Below are positions 54,573-64,000 of a stretch of 64,000 nt of DNA, piece after piece. The notes under the pieces are model-generated. The model searched no databases. It was not told the origin of the DNA and was given only the letters and a program-made list of their open reading frames with translations. The position numbers were made by a program, and so were the translations under genes. Source of the DNA: Tetraselmis striata (Eukaryota > Chlorophyta > Chlorodendrophyceae > Chlorodendrales > Chlorodendraceae); the NCBI GenBank assembly GCA_006384855.1, contig VCJN01001017.1, forward strand, positions 1-64,000. Reading direction: 5' to 3'. The first letter of the stretch is position 1; each line of letters opens with the position of its first letter.

Positions 54573-57558
54573 CTAAATGTCCCCAGATTTGTACACCATG
54601 TTGTAGGGCTTGTAGTCGCCGCTGTAGCGCTTGTACCCGTAGAAGCCCACAAAGGCAACCAGCGTAATGAGCGCCATGACGCTGGCAAGTGCCACCCAAC
54701 CAGTCAGCGTGATCATGGAAGATCCACTGGCCTGGGGGTTGATCAGCTGCGCCGACTGCGCCAGCTTCTGCATCTCAGCCAACTGACCAGCCAAGTAGGT
54801 GGTGCTGCCAGAGCCGTTCAGGAGCGCAATTGCGTCCTTGGGGGCAGCCACACTCACAAGGCGCTTGCAGTCGGGCTTGAGGGGCTTCTCCTCTGCAAGG
54901 CGGCGTGACAGGCAGCGTCCCACAGCGCCAATGGAGAAGATGCCACGGCTCTTGTTGCCCTTGGGACAGTAGGCCTGGACGTCCTCATCGCAAGCGGAGG
55001 TGAGGTGGGAGGAATCCTTGTAGGCCCACAGGGCCATGCGTACGCTGCGGCTCATCTCATTCTGGCAAGTCTCGCCGGTCTGTTCGAAGTTCTTGACCAG
55101 GCACAGCAGCACGGCAGCATTCTCGTGGGCGCGGCCTTTGGCGTCGGAGCAGATGGTGTCCACCTCATTCAGGCACTCGTGGCTGACACCGTAGTCCAGC
55201 TGCCAGTTCTCCTGCATGCGCGTCTGGCGCTTCTCAACCTCAGAACGGCAGCTCGTGGAGAAGTCGGGCTTGGCCATGTTCTCCTGCAGGCACTTGAAGA
55301 CGCGGCCCTTGCCAGGCTTGACGTTCTTGCAGAACACGCTGCGCTCCTCAGAACAGAGTTTGCTCAGCTTGGGCTGCAGGTCAGTGCTCTCACTCTCGAT
55401 CTTCTCAAGCTTCAGCTCCTCTGCAGCGCACGCCTCGCTGATCTTGGCACGGTTCTCGCGCAAGCATGCATGCACACGGCCTTCACCGGGCTCAACAGTG
55501 TCGCAGAACTCCTCCACGTCCATGCGGCAGGCCTCGGCCAGGATGATGTCGTTGCGGAAAGTCGTTGACCTCCATCTTCTCAAAGTAGGTGACCTCCTTC
55601 TTGCACTCATCACTGTTGATCTTCTCCTTCTTCTCAGTCAGGCAGCGCAGCACAGTGCCACCACAGGCATGGCCCAGGAAGGGAGAGCAGTCGTCGGCGC
55701 AGAGCTCATCAATGTCAAGCTCGCAGGCCATGTTGAGGCGGTAATTGAGGCGGTAGTCTTCGTTCTCGCGGTTCTCATCACGGCTGATCTCCTCCTTGCA
55801 CTCGGTGCTCATGTCGGGGTCATCAATCTTGTTCTGCAGGCAGCGAATGACGCGGGCATGGCCATGGGGAACGTCCTTGCAGAACAGCTTGGCCTCAGCA
55901 GAGCAAGCCATCTTCAGCGGGTACTTGAAGTCAATGTCCTCAGCAAAGCGAACCTCCTGGTCGAACAGGGTGGCGCGGCACTCATAGGTGAGCTCCTCAC
56001 GCTGGTCCTGCAGGCAGCGGATGACCCGCGCTGAACCAGGGGTTACACCCTCACAAAGACGGGTGCGGTCCTCGAAGCAGGCGTCAGCTAGAGGCTCATC
56101 GAAGCGGATGTCCTCAGCTGCACGCTCAGTCAGCTTCTTGACCTGCTTCTGGCAAGCAGGGACCTGGAGATCCTCCTTGTAGTCCTGCAGGCACTGGATC
56201 ACGCGCGCATCGTAGCCAGCAATGCTGTCCAGGCTGTCCTTCTCATAACCGCAGATCTCGTCAATGTCCTGACGGCACAGCTCACGCAGGTGCACATCCA
56301 GACGGAAGTCCTCTGCACGGCGCTCCATCATCTCCTCGAAGTGGGTCTTGCAATCAGCGCTAAACTCCGGATCGTTGCGATTCTCCTCCAGGCAGTCCTT
56401 GACCTGAGCGTTGCCGTACTTCTTGTTGTTGCAGAACTTCTTCTTGTCGTTCAGGCACGCATTGTACAAGACAACATTAAGGCGCAGGTCATCCGCGTTC
56501 TCAACCTCCTGGCGGAAAAGCTCCTCCTGACAATCCCAAGAGAGACGGGCACGCTGCTCGCGCTGCATAACATGCGCGGAAAATGTATAAGCGCAGCGCC
56601 AATCAGCAGAGATTCCGTAGATGGGCACAACTTGGTGGTGAAAACAAGTTCATGTGAATGTCCGTACCAAGCACTCCTGGATGCGGCCACCGCCAGGCTT
56701 TACATCGGCGCACAAAACGTCGGCATCAGCGCTGCACATGTCAGAGAGCATGACATCCATGGCCATGTCGTCGGCGGCTTCAACCTGGGTCTTCTGGATC
56801 TCATCCTTGCACTTCTCAGTCAGGCGGTCCTTGACCTCACGAAGGCAGGTGATGACAGCGCCCTCCTCGGGGTACAGGTTGCTGTCGTCACAGAACTTCT
56901 CCACATCCTTCTTGCAGGCAGTGGCTGTGCAGCAAGATAGAACTGTCAGCTAGTGTGATAAATTCAGGAATGTGTGCAGTATCCCCCCTTCCTCTGGAAA
57001 TCAAAGCTGTCTCAGGAGGATGCTCACCCAGGGCAATGTTCTTGTTGATGTTGGAAGCACGGTCTGCCTTGAAATCACGCAGCTCAAGCTTGCAGTCCTC
57101 GGAGACCTTGCGCCCATCCACATTGCCCTCCTCCTCGTTCTCAATCTGCTTTGTCAGGCAGTCAGACAGACGGCCTTCCCCAGGCATGACGTCCACACAG
57201 AAGTGGTCGATGTCCGAACCACAGTTCCCTGTGAAAGGAAGGCAATGATGATGAAAACGAGCAAGTTCATTTAGACGATGACAAGACTTGACCAAGAAAG
57301 TTAGACCTGGTTACGGCACGGAGAGGCGCAAATGTGCTTACCGGTAGTGGCTACGTCCGCGTCGCCGTTCGCCAACTCGGCGGGCGGCGCCTCAGGAATG
57401 ATGTCCGACACGACCGGAGAGTACGCTTCCTCCCGGAACTCCTGCGCCTCCTCGGCCTCCTGCAGCTTCTCCTGAAGCTCCTTCCCTGAGTCTGCCACCG
57501 CGCCGCCAGCCAGCAGAAGCAGGCACAAGGCGGCGACGGCCCAAGTGGTCCGCGCCAT
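54573..57558 (-). CDS. GLG1: Golgi apparatus cysteine-rich protein 1 (GLG1/ESL-1 family)
   Basis: Type I membrane glycoprotein of the Golgi; animal homologues bind growth factors and selectins in the secretory pathway. Exons: 57558-57342, 57228-57028, 56924-56668 and a very long 56562-54573; about 887 aa. It has a signal peptide (TTWAVAALCLLLLAGGAVAD), then tandem GLG1 repeats of about 55-65 residues, each with the pattern C...D(V/I)..(F/L)C..V.PG.GR(V/I)..CL (examples: VDVMPGEGRLSDCL, CKDVPHGHARVIRCL, CKNVKPGKGRVFKCL). Near the C-terminus lies a transmembrane helix (TLTGWVALASVMALITLVAF) and a tyrosine-rich tail ending YKSGDI. One extra T in a TTT run at 55558-55560 breaks the frame between two perfectly good halves; this is probably a sequencing error. 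Confidence 0.9.
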
Positions 57559-59650
57559 CGTGTCGAACTTTTCCTTGACTACTGGTCCTAGTGCACCTGT
57601 GGAAGGCAGCCGCCGAGGAGGGACTGTGGTCAGCGCACATACGCAAGGAGATACGGGAAATGGACAACCGGAAAATCTGCCGCGGACTAGATCTTGGCTC
57701 GGACGCCGGTGATCTGTCCGGCGACCAGCGTGTCCGTGCAGTGCCCGCCAGCACAAGGGGCGTGGGGCGCGCGCGACGCAGCTTATGTCAACAGCCGCGC
57801 GCCTACTCGGCGAGGCTCCCAGGTCGGGTCACGCCCCACCGGTGTGGCCCGCGCGAGGTCGGCGCCATGGACAGGTGTGGCTATCAGGTGTAAGGATTAC
57901 GGAACGCGGTGGTGGAGGGCGTTGAATGCCTCGAGGGCTGGTGCGATTAGGCCGCTGCTGCCACCCCTTCCAGGTGAGGGGGAGGGGCTAGTATCATATT
58001 TTCGCTCGCCCTCGCCACACGCTCGAACACCACTGACCGCGTACTGAGATATCCAGGGCACCCTCACCCGACCCCAGTGTAATGTCGTTCAGGGCAGGTG
58101 CACGGGAAGTCGCACCCTTCGCGCGAAGTCAGCGGGGACGGGCGCAGGCTGGTTGCTCCGCGACTGGGTCGCAGGCAGTTGGTGGTGGGGGACTCGAGCC
58201 GCGGGAAATAGTCTGCCGGGCCGCTGGCGGCAGGCGGACCGTCTGGTCGCGTTCGAAAGTACGGCGCGAATGTGGCGGTCCGGCCATCACGAGCCGGCAA
58301 AGCAGTTGCCAAACGGCGGCAAATAAGACATGATATACTGATTCGATGGTTGAATAATAGGTTACGACAGTGCTGTGGTAATGGTCAACGACCGCCGCGC
58401 GCTTCTCCAGACGGAACCGAAAAGGGACAAAAGCGGACAAAATGGCTGCGCGGACGCCACCCCGACAGGGGAACGCAGTGCCGGTCAGTTGAAGCTAGAT
58501 CACGGGCTCAAGCGACCAGGCAGGCGGAGAGATGCACAGTTCGCGAGAGAAGACGACTCGTACCGTAGCAAAATCTATGCGGGACAAAGATAACGGATCT
58601 GCCTTGCTGTGCCGCCTACCTGAAAGCCCGTGAGCCAGGGGCGTATAAGGGGGGCATGCAGCCGCTAGAGCCGAGTACCGGCGAAGCGATTATGTGATGA
58701 TGTGAAATATGGACCAACCGATTGTGCCCCGCATCCTCTTCCTGCACTCCCCCTCATACTAATAGACAGCCTCCCTTTTACCATTAGGATCGCATGATTA
58801 TACCGGCTCTGGCCTGGGATGCGGTCAATCGGCCACAGGGTCGGGATTTCTATGTACGGCGACTGCGCGTCAGCGCGGGTGCACTGTCAGGGGAGCTCGC
58901 AACGGTCACAACAAGAACACCGGTAGCTACCGCTGCCAGGCAGGACATCCGCAGCAAGGAAGAACGGCGCGGGGGGGGGGGGGGGGGGGGGGGGTAGTCT
59001 GGTGGAGGAGAGTGCAAAGATTGCGTGAGGAGGGGGTGCGCACCAGGGGAGGTGCAGCGACCGGCTCGCTACGAGTGGGTGCGGGTCGGCGAAGGTGCGT
59101 GTTCTGCGCGACCTGCGTCAGGTGTCAGGTTTGACTGCCGCCGGTGCCGGCTTCCTGCTGGACCCTGATGACTGCAGGACCCGCGCCGTCCCGCCACCCC
59201 GCCCGCCCGGCCCGCCCCGGCCGGCCGCCCATGTCGCCGCCTGCGCTTATTGCTTTGGTATCATTTATATGAATTAGTATTATTCTGGTATCATCATTAG
59301 AGTATCATAACTGGCCATTGTTACTATTGCAATGGGTATGAGGCGGGTATGTTACTAAAGCGTCATTTACAGCTGTTTCCGCAATGTTCTCGTTGAAAAA
59401 ACGCCCACTGAGCGTTTTGTGATACCGGAGTACATGTGTTGATTGACGACGATGGAGATGCCACCGCCATCACAGCAATATTGACGAGGGTACAGGTACC
59501 CTGTAGCGGCGGCGTGCCCCGCGCGCGCGCGTAACACTAGTTACAAAAAAAAAACTACTAGTTCCAGTACGCGTCCTGGTACTGTACCCGCAGGCTTGGT
59601 TACACTGAAAGGGTGGGTGGGGCGGACTGGAGGAAAAAAAGGGGACGGAG
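57559..59650. other. Upstream region of GLG1 and unassigned sequence
   Basis: GC-rich near the GLG1 start, then mixed. It contains a G run at 58971-58994 and an A run near 59543. ORFs of 60-117 codons occur on both strands without recognisable homology. Confidence 0.4.
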
Positions 59651-59659
59651 GGGGGCGGG

Positions 59660-59950
59660 CAGGAGGCGCCAGCACAAAACAAAGAAAGTGGTCCCATCTA
59701 GCGGACGGTGATGGTTTTATAAGATCGACGGGTACTAGGGTGACCATTTTTTTGTCCAGTGCGGCACGCAAAGTGCCGTGCTACGCATTGCGTTCATTCA
59801 AGCACCAGCAAGGTTGCCCGTACATGCATGCGATTGCTATATATATGTGGCCGCCATTTCAAACTTTGGCGTGGTGTGGAGGCCGCGGGCAGCGGGTGTC
59901 GACACCCGCATACCCTAGGGTTGGAGGAGGGAAAGGAAGCCCCAAGAGCA
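59660..59950. repeat. Terminal direct-repeat region of element copy 3
   Basis: Related to 15460-15715 in the same orientation, and ends GTGTCGACACCCGCATACCC. It lies downstream (3') of the decayed recombinase at 60.0-62.4 kb. Confidence 0.65.
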
Positions 59951-59999
59951 CAGCTCCAAACATTTGAAAGGGAGGTAGGCAAGGGAGATTTGCCACCTC

Positions 60000-62370
60000 G
60001 GTCTTCCGTAAGATATGCGGAGAGGGCGATGAGGCGGCGCCCGACGTAGCGGTGGCGCTACTGAAAAGGCTGCGGAGCACCACCGTGGGAGAGAGCCAGT
60101 CGAACAGAAGCGCGGCGGCGCGGGTGGGAAGCGTAGTCGAGTCTATGTGCTCGTTGATTACTGCAAAATTGCGGGCCCATCCGCCGCGGTAGCGGGTTTT
60201 GTCCAAGGGCGCACGCACGCATGTTATTGCCTTTGCGCCCGACGCGCCGCGCCCTTCCGCAAGGAGTGCGAGGTCCACACGAAGCCTTTCGGGGGGGGGG
60301 GGGGGGGGGGGGGGGGCTGATTGATGCGCCCAACGGCCCGCTTGAGCTAGTCGCCGGCGAGGGTAGCGGCATTCCACGTGAGGGGAGGGGTAGCGCCGTC
60401 GCCAGGGGGAGCGCCAGAATCGGTCGGGTTGCTTGGCGGAGGGGAGAGCCCGGAACGGCACGATGAAGCGGCGCAAGAGGAATGTCAAAGCGGGCACGGT
60501 GGTGGCAAGGATTTGGAGTAGGGGCTTGAACCCCTATCGACGCTTGATGCGATGGCCCGCCTTCTCTCATCGGTTGACGAAGCAGAGGGTGATATGGCGT
60601 AGGCATCGACGGTCATGTCCTGAAGCCGGCATGCAAGAGACGCTAGACTTTCATCCACGGGAGTAAAACATTAACGAACACACGGCAGCGCCGTCGCGAA
60701 GGATGATGCCGTAGTCGGCGATTGATGACGTGATGACATCGCTGATGAGCTCGCAGGGCATGGAGTAGGCGCGCCGATGCTCCTTGTCGGTGGTGAGTTG
60801 GCGGAGCTGGTGCGCTCGCTTCATGTCGATGATTGCTGGCCCGGTTGCCAGGGCGTCGTTGCGACCGGTATGACGCAGGTAGGTGTTCATGGCAGAGTTA
60901 GGACTGCAATAGAGCCAGCACCGATGATGGTGCCCCACTCCGCGATCCAGGCGAGGTAGCGGACGCACGTCGTCGCCTCGGTGCAGCCCGGAAGGGAGAT
61001 GCCTTCCTCGTCGATGAAGTAGTATCCCCCCTTGCCAAGCATCAACTGTATATTGGCCCATTATGAGCCCTCACCTTCGTTTCCGGCCGCGCCCTTCCAA
61101 GTGTCATACGTGAACACGACATCATGCGTGGGGGGAGCCCTAAGTGGCGTTTGTTGGGCTCTCGTCGTAAAAGCCATACGTGTGCGTGTCATTGTTCAGG
61201 ATTAATAATGAATTTGATAACCCAACGTCGCGAGGGCACGAATTTTTATATCGCACGTATATGCGTTCTATCTGTACGGATGCACGCCAAGAGTTAGCTC
61301 TACCATCGTAGAGCACATTCACAAAGGCGCGCTCTCCCCACCGTCGGCATGCAAGCAAGTGAGCAGTTCCCGCAAAACGGCCAATGCGATAAAGGCTTGC
61401 TCCAAAGCCAGTCCCCCTACCTACATCTGCTATCCGCATTCATCAATGCGCCCTTGGTAGAGCCGGGCTTCAGTCCATACTGGGCAGGGGTGCAACCCCC
61501 GAGTCAGCGGGTGGGTCCATATGGTCACCTGCTAGGGAATCGTCCAGGGTATGTGGTAGGGTCGGCCATCAATACGCTCCCATATTCTGCTATTGGGCTG
61601 CGCCTAGCGGGCCCCTAAGCCGGGGAAATCCGCCCGCGCGGGGCGAGTACATCGCCTTTGTATCGGGATGCGGGTCGCGCGGTACGCCAATGTACTAGGG
61701 TTTGTAGGAGAACCTAAAAATATTTGCATCGCCCCCCCCCCCCCCTCCCTACCCGCCCCCTCGGTATATCTCCACCGAGGGGCCCGGCAGGTAGGGTTCG
61801 AACCTGCACAGAGCGGAATTACGAGCGTAACAATCAGGCCCCCCCTCCACCACCCATCACATCTCAAGCCGTTGATGAATATTCTAAGCTAATTATATCA
61901 TAAAAATGCGCCACTGTACCACTCGGCGGTCGGCGCCGCCGGTGCTGACGTGGCGATATGGACAGATACGTACATGTCAAGACTTATGAGGGTGACTACT
62001 GTAGATAGGCGGCTTCGTGGAGCGACGGACGCGCCGGAACGCACCGTACGCCGCCACGGGGTTGGTCGACGGCGTCGGTCGGGTGGTGACTACGACAGGG
62101 TCATGTGTAGCACGAAGGTGATGCCATGAGGTGGGGTGTTATAGCCGCCCACCTCGTAGCGGGCTTCCCGCGAGTACCTTGTTCGGCGGCCGCGCGCGAG
62201 AGAGAGTTGTGCGAGCGGCGGGCAAAGAATGTTAGCGCGGCAGGTCGAGATGGGCCGAATGGGCGCGCCAAAAAGGGGTAGTCGGTGTAGATTCGCGATG
62301 TAGAAGGACAGGTTGAAGCCGGAGGGGTTGACTCGGGCAAGGGTAGTGGGAGGACGACGACCCGGACATG
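60000..62370 (-). pseudogene. Decayed tyrosine recombinase (element copy 3) with nested insertion
   Basis: The minus strand matches copy 2: GRNDALATGPAIIDMKRAHQ (compare RRDHAAGTGPAINGMKRALQ), INEHIDSTTLPTRAAALLFDW (compare INDYIDPTTLPTRAAALLFGW). The catalytic Tyr is replaced by His (NEHID), so the enzyme would be dead even if translated. The N-terminal portion lies at about 62000-62370, and the part between it and 61060 is replaced by roughly 900 bp of unrelated sequence where copy 2 has about 195 bp. A 26-base C run (sense) sits at the same site as in copy 2. Confidence 0.75.
61062..61990. mobile_element. Sequence nested inside recombinase copy 3
   Basis: About 900 bp with no counterpart in copy 2, splitting homologous flanks. 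It contains a C run at about 61731-61744 and a B-box-like GGGTTCGAACC at about 61794-61804. No transposase or clear termini seen, so its nature is unknown. Confidence 0.4.
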
Positions 62371-62985
62371 CGTGTGGGAGTCCCTACGGCACCTTATCCC
62401 AACGGTACCTTATCGTCAAATAGAAAAATTGTTCCATATCGAACACGCTCCGCAGTAGATGAATGTTATGTACACTGGACTCGAAAATATACGTTTGTTC
62501 CGGCGCTCAAAAAAGCTTTTACGTGAGTGCGATCAATGACAAGAGCCCCGCGCGCTCTCCCGCCCGCAATGCACCCTGCCCCAACACCAACTCGGCGACA
62601 GTAGTGCCATGGAGCTGGCCATCTTGCCGAGACGAGGGAGCAGCAACATCGAAAGTCTCCACGGTACATTGTAGTACTTGGTCATATGCCCATGTCGAGC
62701 CTTTGACATGCGGCGCTAAGGGCACATGTACCGAATGTACATCCAAACGAAATCGGGCGGTAGGAATCGTACCGGGCACGACCCGCAATGCATAGCGCCT
62801 CCAACTCAGCACCCAACCGAAAATCTGGCTTTGCTCGGTCCATAGCCGCCTGTAGGGACCCTACAAATGGGTACCTAACACACATGACTAGGCATGATGG
62901 CCCTATATTGGCAGCTTGTTTTGGCTTCGGCTGCCGATGGACGCGGCTACAGGCAGCGTCCGTGAATTCCCATGAGTAAAACTCG
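62371..62985. other. Sequence between recombinase copy 3 and the satellite
   Basis: No recognisable gene. Two overlapping minus-strand ORFs (62885-62682 and 62812-62519) are open but show no family signature. Confidence 0.35.
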
Positions 62986-64000
62986 CAAATCTACCGGGCG
63001 GGGGCGGCTAGCCGATGCGCGCAGTCGCGTGCAAATAGCACTGAGCAGTTCATTTAGGCGCGGGCAAGACTATGCGCCATTTTTTTGCTACTCGTCGTAT
63101 GCCCGCGGGTGTAGCACGCGGTTTTGGTACGGTGGTTGCGAGGGCCGAGACGAGCAAGCTTGGGGGCGCCCTCCAGTGACGCAATCGCGCGCACTCAAGC
63201 ACTTCTTGAGACCGCGGAGTAATACCCGCATATCTACCGGGCGAGTCGGCTTGACGATGCGCAGTCGGGCGCAAATAATGCTAGAAATATTGTTCATGTG
63301 TTGACGATATTGTGCGACAGATTGTCGCTACTCGTCGTAAGGCGCGCGGCGGGAGTAGCTTGCAGCGGTCGTACGGCGTCATCGACGCTGCAGCGGCGAG
63401 CAATAAGCATGCGCGAGATCTCCCGCGGCGCAATCGCGCGCACTCAAGCACTTTGCTACCACGGAGTAATACCCGCATAACTATCGGGCGGGGCGGTTAG
63501 CCGATGCGCAGTCGGGCGCAAGTAGCTCCGAACAAATTACTTGTGTGCGGACGAGATTGTGCCCGTGATTTTAGCTACTCGAAAGGCGGTGGGCGTAGTA
63601 TGCAGCGGTCGTACGCCGGCAGCGACGCTGCGGCGGCGGGCAAGCCTGCGCGAGATCTCCCGCGGCGCAATCGCGCGCACTCAAGCACTTGCTATCACAA
63701 AGTAACACCCGCATATCTATCGGGCGGGGCGGCTAGCCGATGCGCAGTCGGGCGCAAGTAGCGCTGAACATATTGCTCGCGTGCGGACGACATTGTGCGC
63801 GATATTATTGGCGCTACTCGTTTGGCGGTGGGTCTAGTATGCAGCGGTACTATACGGCGTCATCGACGTCGCTGCGGCGGCGGGCACGCATGTGCGGCCG
63901 CCTACCCGTGGCGCAATCGCGCGCACTCAAGCGCTTGTTGAACCCGCGGGGTAATACTCGCATATCTACCAAGCGGGGAGCTAGCCGATGAGCAGTCGTG
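62986..64000. repeat. ~244-bp tandem satellite, continuing past the window edge
   Basis: At least four units. The landmark GCATATCTACCGGGCG (or close variants) starts at about 62986, 63228, 63475, 63711 and 63960, giving periods of 242, 247, 236 and 249 bp. Each unit also carries GCAATCGCGCGCACTCAAGC and GATGCGCAGTCGGGCGCAA. Unit divergence is moderate (roughly 75-85 percent by eye). No coding function. Confidence 0.92.

Noticed and set aside
53866..54576. A 236-codon plus-strand ORF before GLG1
   Set aside because: Only a short stretch near 54035-54120 looks protein-like; the rest has no codon bias or motif and no plausible splice partners were found.
55005..56940. Long plus-strand ORFs opposite GLG1
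   Set aside because: GLG1 on the minus strand has repeated conserved Cys motifs, a signal peptide and a TM helix; the plus frames have none of these.
61780..61845. Possible tRNA around the GGGTTCGAACC motif
   Set aside because: A 7-bp acceptor-like pairing and a B-box can be drawn on the minus strand, but no D arm or seven-base anticodon loop forms and the length is about 64 nt.
62960..64000. CRISPR-like array at the right edge
   Set aside because: The units are ~244 bp and diverge along their whole length; there are no short identical repeats with unique spacers, and the DNA is eukaryotic.

Overview
This is nuclear eukaryotic DNA, most likely from a chlorophyte green alga. The evidence is short GT-AG introns (with some GC-AG), TGTAA polyadenylation signals shortly after several stop codons, degenerate TTTAGGG-type telomere motifs inside introns, high GC in coding exons, and long poly-C/poly-G runs in nearly every gene. 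The lineage is an inference; no rRNA or organelle gene is present to fix it.

Layout. At 54-3231 (minus) is a 3'(2'),5'-bisphosphate nucleotidase (SAL1/HAL2), interrupted near its 3' end by a 30-bp telomere-like minisatellite. Divergent from it, 4673-9922 (plus) is a 12-exon eIF4B with a large GGGAT array in one intron. From 10 to 18 kb is repeat territory: a dispersed repeat, a broken tyrosine-recombinase element (12.66-15.2 kb) and a 1.36-kb element with terminal inverted repeats (15.85-17.21 kb). At 18554-19768 (plus) is a single-exon fusion of a thioredoxin-like and a hemerythrin domain. It has an in-frame UGA and a well-formed SECIS element in its 3' UTR, so it is a strong candidate for a new selenoprotein. 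After repeats and an AT-rich stretch come a CobW/COG0523 metallochaperone GTPase with a histidine-rich segment (23630-28256, minus) and a flavin-containing monooxygenase with a targeting-like leader (29412-32491, minus). An intact two-ORF tyrosine-recombinase element with split direct repeats lies at 33173-36394. Next are a Golgi-type sulfotransferase-like gene (36790-38049, plus) and a GT29 sialyltransferase-like gene (38947-41290, minus). From 42 to 48.8 kb is mostly decayed retroelement and repeat sequence. Then follow a small lysine/proline-rich ORF (48867-49193, plus), leucine carboxyl methyltransferase LCMT1 (49559-52115, minus), and the Golgi cysteine-rich protein GLG1 (54573-57558, minus). 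The right end (59.65-64 kb) holds another decayed recombinase element with a nested insertion, and a ~244-bp tandem satellite that runs off the window.

The host genes are not a cluster. GLG1, the sulfotransferase and the GT29 enzyme are all predicted secretory/Golgi proteins; SAL1 removes the 3'-phosphoadenosine 5'-phosphate that sulfotransferases make; LCMT1 and eIF4B belong to PP2A and translation control. The two items of greatest interest are the Trx-hemerythrin selenoprotein candidate and a recombinase element group that carries a conserved ORF1 plus a tyrosine recombinase but no reverse transcriptase. At least two otherwise intact genes (LCMT1, GLG1) carry single-base homopolymer frameshifts that look like assembly errors.
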